A DNA stretch of 18,113 nt from Caryophanales bacterium UBA3620 (GCA_002375205.1 DFLL01000027.1:1-18113); one strand, 5' to 3'; positions 5,425 through 13,932 are shown, counted from the first letter of the stretch. Notes: generated by a model from the sequence alone, not told the origin. Numbers and translations are program-made.

Positions 5425-6312
5425 ATGAATTTTTATAATGAAATAAAGCAATAATTAATATATGAAAAAGCAAAGAATTATTCTAGAGAAAGAAATAGGG
5501 TTATTACATATTATGAGGTTGGTAAACTACTGGTGAAGGCTCAAGGTGGTGAAGAAAGAGCTAAATATGGTGATAATTTAATTAAAGAATATTCTGATAA
5601 GTTAGTAAAAGAAGTTAATAAGAAGTATGATATAACTACATTAAAAAGAATGAGAAAATTTTATTTCTTAATTCAAAAAGGTGCACCATTGGCGCACCAA
5701 TTAAGTTGGAGTAATTATGTTGAAATATTACCAATAAATGATATCAATGCTTCAAAGTATTATATAGACATTTGTGTTAATCAAAATTTAACAAAAAGAC
5801 AATTACGCGAAAAAATTAAGAATAATGAATATGAAAGATTACCTGAAGAAACTAAAATAAAATTAGTTAATAAAGATGAGTCTAATGTTCAAGATTTTAT
5901 TAAGAATCCAATTGTTATACATAATCCAAATAACATTAATGTTGTTAAAGAAAAGACATTACAAAGATTAATACTTGAAGATATACCATCATTTTTAGAA
6001 GAACTAGGAAGTGGTTTTACATTTATAAAAAATGAATATAAGATAAAAATAGGAAATAGATATAATTATATTGATTTTCTTTTATATAATATAGATTATA
6101 ATTGTTATGTTGTACTTGAATTAAAGGTAACTGAATTAAAGAAAGAACATATAGGTCAAATAGAAGTCTACATGAATTATATTGATAATAATTTAAAAAC
6201 TATTAATCAAGATAAGACTATAGGTATAATTATATGTAAGAAAGATAACAAGTTTATTATGGAGTACTCAAGTGATACTAGAATTTTATCTAAAGAATAT
6301 AAAAATATTTAA
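5425..6312 (+). pseudogene. DUF1016/YhcG-type nuclease, copy 3, interrupted by a nonsense codon
   Basis: The third tandem copy, 16 bases after copy 2, with the same upstream sequence and ATG (5425). Codon 10, AAA in the other copies, is TAA (5452-5454), and the next four codons are deleted. The frame is otherwise intact to the TAA at 6310-6312. The open part from about 5455 includes a divergent N-terminal domain, the QLSWSN motif, and a full nuclease core (D in YIDFLLYN, then ELK). A GTG at 5533 could restart translation, but no Shine-Dalgarno sequence precedes it. Intact downstream reading frame suggests recent inactivation, a restart product lacking the first helices, or use as a recombination donor for its neighbours. 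Confidence 0.8.
5680..5698 (+). repeat. In-frame inverted repeat, DUF1016 copy 3
   Basis: GGTGCACC, spacer ATT, GGCGCACC: 7 of 8 arm positions pair (one A-C mismatch). It occupies the equivalent site, encoding G-A-P-L-A-H before QLSWSN. Its arms differ again from those of copies 1 and 2. The mismatch occurs in the copy that has lost its reading frame, consistent with relaxed selection. Confidence 0.85.
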
Positions 6313-6318
6313 AAAAAG

Positions 6319-6345
6319 AAAGGAGCATAAATCGCTCCTTTTATA
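6319..6345 (+). terminator. Terminator of the DUF1016 array
   Basis: AAAGGAGC (6319-6326), 7-base loop, GCTCCTTT (6334-6341) and a T-rich tail, starting 7 bases after the copy 3 stop. Its A-run on the left also lets it act on the minus strand behind the germination operon. Confidence 0.8.
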
Positions 6346-6349
6346 TGTA

Positions 6350-6371
6350 AAGTAGATAATAATATCTACTT
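6350..6371 (-). terminator. Hairpin after the germination operon
   Basis: AAGTAGAT (6350-6357) pairs with ATCTACTT (6364-6371), six-base loop. It lies 40 bases beyond the permease stop on the minus strand and just before the array terminator; with few following T residues it is likely to act together with the 6319-6341 hairpin. Confidence 0.5.
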
Positions 6372-6411
6372 GGTATTATTATATGTTTTATATTTATTTT
6401 TATACATATAT

Positions 6412-7491
6412 TTAGTCTTTTTTTAATATTTTTCTTATTATTATTGTTATTGATATTATGATAAATATTATTAAGATAGATAATAAATTAATTGGATAAT
6501 ATTTTATGATATAGTTATCAAAAATCGTATTATTTTTGAATAATTTATATGATACTATTACTAAGATTATTATTAATGGTATATTTATTATTTGTTTGTT
6601 ACTTTTAGTTATTGTTTCTTTTATATAGTATAGACTAGTAATTATGCCGATAAATGAACTTAGTATCCAGGCTAGAGAGAAGAAGTTTTCTATTTTGTCG
6701 ATAAAGTTAAATAGTGATGCTTTTTTTAATGATATATAGGCTGGGTATTGATATATTTGGATTAGATATTCTCCAAGTATAGAGTTTGATATTATTGATA
6801 TTAAAAATAATATGATAGAGGATATTATATATCCAATAATGATATGTTTTATTACTTTGTTATTATTTGTTATATTTTGTTTTGGTATGATAAGTAAACT
6901 AAAACATGGTATTATTGTTAAGAGGCTATTTATTAGTCCTGCTTTTATAGGATCATTAATACCATCTTCTAGAAAGGGTTTTAGATTATTTATATTTATT
7001 TCTTTTTTTACTGAGAAGATGGCTATTATTAATAAGATTAAGAATATTAATGTAAATATAGAACTTATTCTAGATATGGTTTCTATTCCTTTATTTAGAG
7101 AGAAGTATAATGTTACTGATAGGAGTATCATTATATAGAGAATATTGGTGTCTGATAGATATTGGGATACGATAAAATTACTTAAATTAAATAGTATTGT
7201 TATAGCTACGATAAAGAATAATCTTATTAGAGTATAGTTTATGATAGTACCTAGATATTTTCCATAAAGATGTTTTATTTTTTCTTTGATATTTTGTTCT
7301 TGTTTATAATTTAAAATAAAGATGAATATTAATAGTGGTATAATACTTGTTATAAAACTTATTAGTACTCCAATATATGAATTAATAGATGCATACTTAA
7401 TTGTAGTATATAAGCTTAATCCTATTGAAGAAGACAGGAATGTTAAGATAAAAAGAGAAGTAAATTCTATACTATCTATTTTCTTTGACAT
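6412..7491 (-). CDS. gerAB: Spore germination permease, GerAB family
   Basis: A 359-residue, very hydrophobic protein with about ten membrane segments, a short basic C-terminus (RKILKKD) and the N-terminal pattern of the endospore germination permeases (APC superfamily, PF03845; usual length about 365). In Bacillus receptors the B subunit binds the germinant and sits in the inner spore membrane with the A and C subunits. AAAGGAGG precedes the ATG at 7491. Its start overlaps the GerAC end by 20 bases, implying translational coupling. Here it is the last gene of an A-C-B operon. I cannot tell which germinant it senses. Confidence 0.88.
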   Translation of the reverse strand: MSKKIDSIEFTSLFILTFLSSSIGLSLYTTIKYASINSYIGVLISFITSIIPLLIFIFILNYKQEQNIKEKIKHLYGKYLGTIINYTLIRLFFIVAITILFNLSNFIVSQYLSDTNILYIMILLSVTLYFSLNKGIETISRISSIFTLIFLILLIIAIFSVKKEININNLKPFLEDGINDPIKAGLINSLLTIIPCFSLLIIPKQNITNNNKVIKHIIIGYIISSIILFLISIISNSILGEYLIQIYQYPAYISLKKASLFNFIDKIENFFSLAWILSSFIGIITSLYYIKETITKSNKQIINIPLIIILVIVSYKLFKNNTIFDNYIIKYYPINLLSILIIFIIISITIIIRKILKKD

Positions 7492-8653
7492 AGATTATTT
7501 CCTCCTTTATTTTTCCTTTTTCATATAATTTTATATTTGAATTAATTTTTAGTTCTAATTTGGGATATTTTTCTTTATACCAGTTATGATAGTTTTGGTT
7601 TAGATATTTAGGGTTACATTTATGATAGATATCTCTAAAGTTAAAGATATCAGTATTATAATTAGTTCTTATATTATTAAAGGTATCTAGGACATTTTCT
7701 TTAATATATTTATTAAAATATTTTTGAATATCTCTTACTTTTTCTTTATTTTCGATATTGGTATTTGTTATTGTCTCATATGTTTTAGCATTGCCCTTAA
7801 TTGTTAATGTTATGGTATTATTTTTGATATCTGGTTTATACTTTGCTTTGATATTATATAATTCAAAAGTTATATATCCTTCGTTATATGGCATTGTTAT
7901 TATTGATTTATTTAAGGTATTTCTTATGATGTTTAAGTATTTAGATTCATCTAAAGATAAGACTGTTAGATAAGTTGTGTTTTTAAATATAGCAAGTGGT
8001 CCTATTTTGACAGTTCCTTTGTAGTTAGTGGATGTTTTATTTATTTCTTCATCAGCAACATTAATGTTGCCTTCAATATGCAGAGTTGGAAGAATTATTT
8101 CTTTATAGGGATTTAAGTACATATCTGTTAAATTATTTAGTGTTATTAGTGTTGTATATCCTTCTTTTTCGGATTCTTTTAGGGATGATACAATATTTGA
8201 AGAAGATAAATTATCTAAAAGTGTTTGGATTGTTATTCCTTTTAGATCTTCTTTATCGGGAGCTAATAAGATTAGAGTTTCTCCCCTTATTTCAGGATTT
8301 CTTATGAAGTAGTCTAATACTTCATTTAATTTGTTTTCAATTACTTCTTTAGATAATATTATTATTTGGGTTTGGGTAGTATATAGTTTTCTAGGAGACT
8401 CTAGGACTATTTTGGATAGTCCTTCGGATAGGGAAGTAGAAGTTGATGTAAAGTTTATAAAGGTTGGCTCGTTACTAGAAGTTGCATCTTGTTGTTTAAC
8501 AGAATTTACTACTTGTGTTAGAAGAATATATTCATTAGTATTTGTATTGTAATCAACAGATATTGCTGTTGTAATAGCAATATCAGTTAATTCTCGATAA
8601 TTTTGACATCCTGTTAGAAGAAGTATTAATAATAGATATTTTATTTTTTTCAT
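7472..8653 (-). CDS. gerAC: Ger(x)C family germination lipoprotein
   Basis: A 393-residue protein with a lipoprotein signal: MKK, a hydrophobic stretch, and lipobox LLTGC with the acylated Cys at residue 16, followed by QNYRELTDIAITTAISVDY, the typical start of the Ger(x)C family. The length fits the family (about 370-400). It should be anchored by lipid on the outer face of the inner spore membrane as the C subunit of the germinant receptor. AAGGAGGT lies right before its ATG and only 9 bases separate it from the GerAA stop. Confidence 0.92.
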   Translation of the reverse strand: MKKIKYLLLILLLTGCQNYRELTDIAITTAISVDYNTNTNEYILLTQVVNSVKQQDATSSNEPTFINFTSTSTSLSEGLSKIVLESPRKLYTTQTQIIILSKEVIENKLNEVLDYFIRNPEIRGETLILLAPDKEDLKGITIQTLLDNLSSSNIVSSLKESEKEGYTTLITLNNLTDMYLNPYKEIILPTLHIEGNINVADEEINKTSTNYKGTVKIGPLAIFKNTTYLTVLSLDESKYLNIIRNTLNKSIITMPYNEGYITFELYNIKAKYKPDIKNNTITLTIKGNAKTYETITNTNIENKEKVRDIQKYFNKYIKENVLDTFNNIRTNYNTDIFNFRDIYHKCNPKYLNQNYHNWYKEKYPKLELKINSNIKLYEKGKIKEEIIYVKENR

Positions 8654-8662
8654 GGTACCTCC

Positions 8663-10099
8663 TTATTTATTGATTATTCTTGTTATATTTTTTGAATAGT
8701 ATTTATCTCTTTTTGTTCTTTTAACTAATGGAAATTTTATGATACTATTTTTTAGTCCTTGGATAGATAGAGGAACGTATGGCATTAAGTATGGTTTATT
8801 AAAGGAATTGATAGATGATAAATTGGTTAGAAAATAGATAAAGACTATATAAACTCCAAACATACCAAAGGTCGTACCTCCAATCATGAAGAGAAGTCTA
8901 TACCATTTGATGGCGTTTATTAGTTCTGGCTCTGTAAATAATAGGGCAGATATTGCAGTAATGGCTTCGATAATGATCATAATTGGAGAAACTATTCCGG
9001 CGTTAACAGCGGCTTCTCCAAGAATTAGAGCTCCGACTATTGAGATAGCGGATCCTCCGATATTTGGTATTCGTAAATCACTTTCTCTTAAGATATCAAA
9101 TGATAGGAGCATTAATAAGGCTTCAAAAAAAGCAGGAAATGGTACTGTACTTCTTTGAGATGCAAAATTAATAAGTAATTCTAAGGGTAACATTTCTCTA
9201 TTAAAAGTTGTTATAGCTATATAAGCACCAGGAGTTATAACTGTTATTAAAAAGGCAGTATATCTTAATATTCTTGTTAGGGTATTATTCATGAATTTAG
9301 AATCTTTATCATCTTCTGATATAAAGAAGTCATTAAATGATATTGGCATTATTAAGGCAAAGGGAGAATTATCTATTATGATAACTGTTTTTCCATTAAG
9401 AAGGGCATCGGATACTTTATCTGGTCTTTCTGTTGATATAATGGTAGGAAAAATACTTTTATATTCTTTTTGGATTAAATGTTTTAGTGTACCTGAGTCT
9501 ATTACTTTATCTATTTTGATTTTATTTAATTTTTCTATTATTTTGTTTTCTATCTCGGATGATGATATTCCATCAATATGTAAAATACTTATTTTGGTTT
9601 TAGTATATTTACCTAGAAATAAATCTTTATTCCATAGTTTGTTTGATTTTATTCTTCTTTTAATTAAACCAATATTTGTTTCAATATTTTCAGTAAAGGA
9701 ATCCATTGGACCACGTACGGTCATTTCAGTAGTTGGTTTATCGATACTTCTAGATAGATTTTGTTTTACTTCTAAGGCTAGGGAGTAATCATCTTCGATT
9801 AATAATATTACAAAGCCGTTATTTAGATATGTTATTATATCTTGATAGTTTTTTATTTTTTTTATTTTGATATTTGCTATATTATTTTTTATAGTATCAT
9901 ATAGAAAATCTTTTTCATTATATATTTTTTCTATTTTATCTAGACTTCTATAGATAAAGTCAGATAATTTATCTTGAGAAGTTAATGCTTCGTGATAGAT
10001 GATATCTATTCTTTTTTTCTTGATATATTTTTCTCGATATATAATGTAAGAACTATTATTTGTTTCTTCTTTTATTTTCTTGATTATTTTATTATTCAT
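8663..10099 (-). CDS. gerAA: Spore germination protein, GerAA family
   Basis: A 478-residue A subunit of a Ger-type germinant receptor (PF03323; usual length about 480). The N-terminal soluble half contains the signature TTEMTVRGPMDSFTE followed by TNIGLIKRRIK, and STERPD; the C-terminal half has about five membrane segments, including ITPGAYIAITTFN and GGSAISIVGALILGEAAV-type sequence, then a basic cytoplasmic tail. The complex acts in the inner membrane of the spore to detect germinants and trigger ion and dipicolinate release. Start ATG at 10099 has GAAGGTG upstream. It is first in the operon and is preceded by a sigma-G-like promoter. Confidence 0.93.
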   Translation of the reverse strand: MNNKIIKKIKEETNNSSYIIYREKYIKKKRIDIIYHEALTSQDKLSDFIYRSLDKIEKIYNEKDFLYDTIKNNIANIKIKKIKNYQDIITYLNNGFVILLIEDDYSLALEVKQNLSRSIDKPTTEMTVRGPMDSFTENIETNIGLIKRRIKSNKLWNKDLFLGKYTKTKISILHIDGISSSEIENKIIEKLNKIKIDKVIDSGTLKHLIQKEYKSIFPTIISTERPDKVSDALLNGKTVIIIDNSPFALIMPISFNDFFISEDDKDSKFMNNTLTRILRYTAFLITVITPGAYIAITTFNREMLPLELLINFASQRSTVPFPAFFEALLMLLSFDILRESDLRIPNIGGSAISIVGALILGEAAVNAGIVSPIMIIIEAITAISALLFTEPELINAIKWYRLLFMIGGTTFGMFGVYIVFIYFLTNLSSINSFNKPYLMPYVPLSIQGLKNSIIKFPLVKRTKRDKYYSKNITRIINK

Positions 10100-10117
10100 A
10101 GTGCACCTTCTTTAATT

Positions 10118-10146
10118 TAGTATGTGAAAAAATAGGAAGAATATGT
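10118..10146 (-). promoter_or_regulatory. Sigma-G-like forespore promoter of the germination operon
   Basis: Read on the minus strand: ACATA (10146-10142), a 17-base spacer, then CATACTA (10124-10118). The -10 element matches the CATWMTA forespore consensus, and germinant receptor operons are sigma-G-dependent in Bacillus. The predicted start is about 10112, leaving a very short leader with the ribosome site at its 5' end. The -35 match is only partial. Confidence 0.45.
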
Positions 10147-10248
10147 TGTATTTTGGAAAGTAAACTATTTGGAATAGAAAAAGATAAAATAGAAAAATTA
10201 TATTTAACCTATATCTCTAGTATATTAAAATAAAAAAAGAAAGAATTG

Positions 10249-10277
10249 TTGACTAAAAAGAGTAATTAATATATAAT
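10249..10277 (+). promoter_or_regulatory. Sigma-A-type promoter of the M23 peptidase gene
   Basis: TTGACT (10249-10254), a 17-base spacer and TATAAT (10272-10277). It lies about 22 bases before the ATG at 10300 and overlaps an earlier in-frame ATG (10276), which excludes that codon as the start. It may also drive the downstream ATPase, small protein and obg genes. Confidence 0.75.
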
Positions 10278-10299
10278 GTTAATGAAAGATGTGATATGT

Positions 10300-11481
10300 A
10301 TGAAGAAATTTATTACTATTATTATTGTTATGATGATGGTTATGCCTATATATAAAGTAGAAGCTAAAACACTTGGAGACTTAAAGAATGAACTTAGTGC
10401 TTTAGAAAGAAAGTATAATGAGGCTAATAATAATAAGAATATGACAACTGAGCAAATTAATAGTTTAACTAGTGAGATTAATTCTATTACTAGTAAGCTT
10501 GCTAGTATTAAGAATGATATTAAAAATACAGAAGATGAGATTAAAGAGAATGAAGATACGATTGAAAGGAAGAAAGAAGAAACTAATGAACTTCTTAAAT
10601 TTCTTCAAGTATCATCGGGAGAAAATGTATATTTAGAGTATTTATTTGAAGCTGATTCTTATACGGACTTTATATATAGATATGCCATTGTATCGCAGCT
10701 TACGGATTATAATAATAATTTAATGGAAGAGTTAGAAGAACTTATTAGTTCTTTAGAAAAAAAGAAAGAAAATCTTGCTAATAATAAAATTAATTTAGAA
10801 AATAGTAGTAAAGAGTTAGAAAGTAAGATGGTTACTCTTAGGGCTAATTTATCTAACTATCAAGAAGAAGGTACCACTATTGAACAAGACATAGCTGATA
10901 TGAAAAAAGAGATAAAAAGATATGTTGATAAAGGCTGCAAAGATAATGAAAATATTACTACTTGCGGTATTAAAAATACAATGGTTAATGCCACGGGGTG
11001 GAATTATCCTTTAGCTAGAGGTTGTGTAACGAGTGAATATGTTGGATATGGATTTAGGCCTGATTGGAATGGACCTGCTACTGGACACCATGGCATTGAT
11101 TTAGATTGTGTTGGAGAAGGCACAACAGTATATGGTGCGGCAAATGGAACTGTGGCTAGAGTAGTTTATCGCTCTGGTTGTGGTGGTAATATGGTTTGGG
11201 TATATCATAGTGTTAATGGTACTCCATATACAACAGTCTATATGCATTTACTTACTATTAGTGTAAGTGAAGGTCAAGCTGTTACTCCAATGACTAAGAT
11301 AGGTGAAGTTGGCGGTTCAAGTACAAGAAGTTATGATGCTTGTACTACTGGTGCTCATCTTCATTTTGGTATGGCTTATGGTCATAATGCTTATTCATTT
11401 AATTCACATTCATTTAATCCAAGAAATATATATAATTTTCCTGCTGTTGTTTATGGTGGTGGAGGATATTTTTCAAGATAA
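10300..11481 (+). CDS. Secreted coiled-coil M23 (LytM-type) peptidase, EnvC-like
   Basis: A 393-residue exported protein: signal peptide (MKKF, hydrophobic Ile/Val/Met run, likely cut after VEA at about residue 23), a long charged coiled coil (about 27-225), and a C-terminal M23 metallopeptidase domain. Zinc ligands H263 and D267 (HHGID) and the H353-L-H355 motif are present, so catalysis is possible, unlike E. coli EnvC. Such proteins cleave peptidoglycan cross-bridges or activate amidases during division, growth or sporulation. The ATG at 10300 is chosen because the earlier ATG at 10276 is inside the -10 box; its ribosome site (AGATGTGAT) is weak. Several Cys in the extracellular part (residues about 214-246 and in the catalytic domain) could form disulfides. 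Confidence 0.88.
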   Translation: MKKFITIIIVMMMVMPIYKVEAKTLGDLKNELSALERKYNEANNNKNMTTEQINSLTSEINSITSKLASIKNDIKNTEDEIKENEDTIERKKEETNELLKFLQVSSGENVYLEYLFEADSYTDFIYRYAIVSQLTDYNNNLMEELEELISSLEKKKENLANNKINLENSSKELESKMVTLRANLSNYQEEGTTIEQDIADMKKEIKRYVDKGCKDNENITTCGIKNTMVNATGWNYPLARGCVTSEYVGYGFRPDWNGPATGHHGIDLDCVGEGTTVYGAANGTVARVVYRSGCGGNMVWVYHSVNGTPYTTVYMHLLTISVSEGQAVTPMTKIGEVGGSSTRSYDACTTGAHLHFGMAYGHNAYSFNSHSFNPRNIYNFPAVVYGGGGYFSR

Positions 11482-11483
11482 TT

Positions 11484-11507
11484 AAAGGGCAGTTTAAGCC
11501 CTTTTTC
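11484..11507 (+). terminator. Terminator after the M23 peptidase gene
   Basis: AAAGGGC (11484-11490), seven-base loop, GCCCTTT (11498-11504) and a short T-run. It ends only a few bases before the ATPase ribosome site, with no room for a promoter between, so it probably attenuates rather than fully separates the two genes. Confidence 0.75.
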
Positions 11508-11521
11508 TAAAGGAGGATATT

Positions 11522-13831
11522 ATGGAAGGCTTATCTTACCAAGAAGTAGAATATAGAAAAGAAAATGGTCTATCTAATAATGTAGAGGTTAATAATACGA
11601 GAAGTGTTAAAGAGATTATTAGAAGTAATACTATTACGATATTTAATATTTTGAATATTTCTTTATTTATTCTTGTATTAACTACGGGTTATATTCAAAA
11701 TGCTACTTTTGTTACGACAATTATTTTTAATACTTTTATTTCTATTTATCAAGAGATTAAGGCAAAAAGGATACTAGATAATATTAAGATTAATAAAAAA
11801 GATGAAGTAACTGTTATTAGAAGTGGTAAAAAAGAAGTTATTCCAAAAGAAGAAATTGTTATGGATGATGTTATCTTTTTGTCATCGGGAGATTCTATTG
11901 TTACTGATTTAATGGTACTTAAGTCTTCTTCTTTAGAAGTAGATGAATCAATTATTACAGGAGAAGCTGATGCTATACTGAAGAGAAAAGATGATAAGAT
12001 TATGTCTGGTTCTTTTGTTACTAGTGGTAGTGGTTATGCTAAAGTAATTAGTATTGGAAGTAATGATTATGCTAGTAATTTGGTTAGAGAAGCGTCAGAG
12101 ATTAGAGATAATTCTTCTTTTTTACAGAGAACTATTAATAGTATATTTAAGGTTATCACTATTTTAATAATACCAGTAGGAATAATGTTATTTGTCTCAC
12201 AGTATTTCTTTAGTCATCAAACTTATAGTGAAGCGATACTTGGAGCAGTAGCAGGTATTATTGGTATGATACCGGAAGGATTAGTTCTTCTTACTTCCAT
12301 TGCTTTAACTGCGGGTGTTGTTAAGATGGCTAGAAAGAAAGTTATTATTCAAAGACTTCATGGTATTGAGATTCTATCTTGTACTGATATTCTTTGCTTA
12401 GATAAAACTGGTACGATTACTGATGGTACAATGGAAGTAGTTGATGTTATTACTTTGGATAAGAGAATTAAAATAGATGATATCATTTCTAACATTTTAA
12501 CGGAAGAAGCTAATAATGCTACGGATGTTGCTTTAAAGAAGAAATTTGGTGTTAATAATGATTTGAATGTCATAGATAGAATTCCTTTTTCTTCTGCGAT
12601 GAAGTGTAGTATTACGAATATTGATAATGTTAATTATTATTTAGGGGCTCTGGAATATATTACTGATAAAAAAGTAACAGACTTTAGTGAACTAGAAGAT
12701 TCTTTAAATAAGGGATATAGAATTCTTACTTTAGCAAAAGGTGATGATAAGAAGGTTATTTCTTTTATAATTCTTAAAGATAATGTAAGAAAATCGGCAA
12801 AGGATACACTAAAATATTTTAAAAATGAGGGAGTAGATATTAAAGTAATATCTGGAGATAATCCTATTACTGTTTCTAATATATTAAAAAGTCTTGATTT
12901 TGATGGATATGATTTATATATTGAAGGTAAAGATTTACCTGAAAGTGATGCAGAACTTATTAGAGTAGCTAATGAGAAGAAGATCTTTGGTAGAATGAAA
13001 CCTCAAGATAAACAGAGAGTTATTAAAGCATTGAAGAAGAATAATACTGTTTCAATGATTGGAGATGGCGTTAATGATATATTAGGCCTTAAAGAGGCTG
13101 ACTGTGGTATATCACTTGGAAGTGGTGTTAGTGCAGCGAGAGGTGTATCAGAAGTAATACTAACAGATGACGATTTTTCTAGTTTACCTAGTATTGTTAA
13201 TGAGGGAAGAAGAGTAGTTAATAATATTGAGAGGGTTTCTTCGATGTATTTAATTAAGACGGCATATTCATTCTTTTTATCTTTAATGGTTATTTTTATG
13301 GGACATGAATATCCTTTTTATCCAGTACAATTATCTTTAATTAGTGCTTTTTGTGTAGGTATTCCATCATTCTTTTTGGCATTTGAACCAAATTATAATA
13401 AAACGGAAAAAAATTTCTTAAATAAGGTATTTAGAAATGCTTTATCTAATGGTATAGTTGTTGCTTTAAATGTTTTTATTATTATTATAATATGTAATAT
13501 CTTTCATAAAGATTTTGAAACATATAGATTAGTTGTTGTTTTCTTAACTGGATTTATTACCTTAAGATTACTTTATACTATATGTAAACCACTTAGTTTA
13601 TGGAGAAAAGTATTACTTGTATTTTGCAGTTTATCATTTACAGTTTTATTATTATTATTTCCAGACTTGTTTTTAGTTTCAAAATTTAGTATAATAAGTG
13701 TCGTTTTAATTTTACTTTTTGCTTTTATTGATACTTATGTTATTGATTTCTTTGAAGAATTATATGATAAAATTGTTAATAGAATAAGAGGAGTATATAA
13801 TGAAAGAAAAAAAAGAAAAGAAAAAAATTAA
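11522..13831 (+). CDS. P-type cation ATPase, CtpE-like (probable Ca2+ export)
   Basis: A 769-residue P-type ATPase. The TGEA actuator motif is at 146-149, MIPEG in membrane helix M4 at 249-253, the phosphorylated aspartate D294 in DKTGT, SGDN near residue 447, and the hinge GDGVND at 514-519; about ten membrane segments with two N-terminal, two central and six C-terminal. No heavy-metal domains or CPC motif are present, so copper/cadmium pumps are excluded. The MIPEGLVLLTS-type M4 and short N-terminus resemble mycobacterial CtpE, a Ca2+ transporter; the ion here is inferred. AAGGAGG precedes the ATG. The gene end overlaps the start of the 42-residue membrane protein by 32 bases, and obg follows. 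Confidence 0.9.
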   Translation: MEGLSYQEVEYRKENGLSNNVEVNNTRSVKEIIRSNTITIFNILNISLFILVLTTGYIQNATFVTTIIFNTFISIYQEIKAKRILDNIKINKKDEVTVIRSGKKEVIPKEEIVMDDVIFLSSGDSIVTDLMVLKSSSLEVDESIITGEADAILKRKDDKIMSGSFVTSGSGYAKVISIGSNDYASNLVREASEIRDNSSFLQRTINSIFKVITILIIPVGIMLFVSQYFFSHQTYSEAILGAVAGIIGMIPEGLVLLTSIALTAGVVKMARKKVIIQRLHGIEILSCTDILCLDKTGTITDGTMEVVDVITLDKRIKIDDIISNILTEEANNATDVALKKKFGVNNDLNVIDRIPFSSAMKCSITNIDNVNYYLGALEYITDKKVTDFSELEDSLNKGYRILTLAKGDDKKVISFIILKDNVRKSAKDTLKYFKNEGVDIKVISGDNPITVSNILKSLDFDGYDLYIEGKDLPESDAELIRVANEKKIFGRMKPQDKQRVIKALKKNNTVSMIGDGVNDILGLKEADCGISLGSGVSAARGVSEVILTDDDFSSLPSIVNEGRRVVNNIERVSSMYLIKTAYSFFLSLMVIFMGHEYPFYPVQLSLISAFCVGIPSFFLAFEPNYNKTEKNFLNKVFRNALSNGIVVALNVFIIIIICNIFHKDFETYRLVVVFLTGFITLRLLYTICKPLSLWRKVLLVFCSLSFTVLLLLFPDLFLVSKFSIISVVLILLFAFIDTYVIDFFEELYDKIVNRIRGVYNERKKRKEKN

Positions 13832-13928
13832 TTATCTTAGAATTTTATGGGTATCAGGAATATATATTATTTTACTTATAATATTATATCTTGTTATTAT
13901 CTATAAAGTTAAGTATGAAGGAAGATGA
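13800..13928 (+). CDS. Overlooked 42-residue single-pass membrane protein
   Basis: An ATG at 13800 with AGAGGAG (13786-13792) seven bases upstream opens a 42-codon frame, ending at TGA 13926-13928. It starts inside the last 32 bases of the ATPase gene in another frame and ends 4 bases before the obg ATG, so it fits an operon with coupled translation. The product has a Lys/Glu-rich cytoplasmic head (nine residues), then one hydrophobic helix (about residues 15-35, with IYIILLIILYLVII) and a short basic tail. I do not recognise a family; by position it could be a regulator of the ATPase, as many small proteins are, but that is inference. Its own ribosome site and clean composition argue it is real. 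Confidence 0.65.
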   Translation: MKEKKEKKKINYLRILWVSGIYIILLIILYLVIIYKVKYEGR

Positions 13929-13932
13929 TAAG

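Noticed and set aside
8086..9788. Plus-strand frames antisense to the germination genes
   Set aside because: Low-complexity shadows of confidently identified minus-strand genes.
13891..13932. Upstream TTG start for obg
   Set aside because: It would add 14 unconserved residues overlapping the small protein; MFVDEV with its own ribosome site is the family start.
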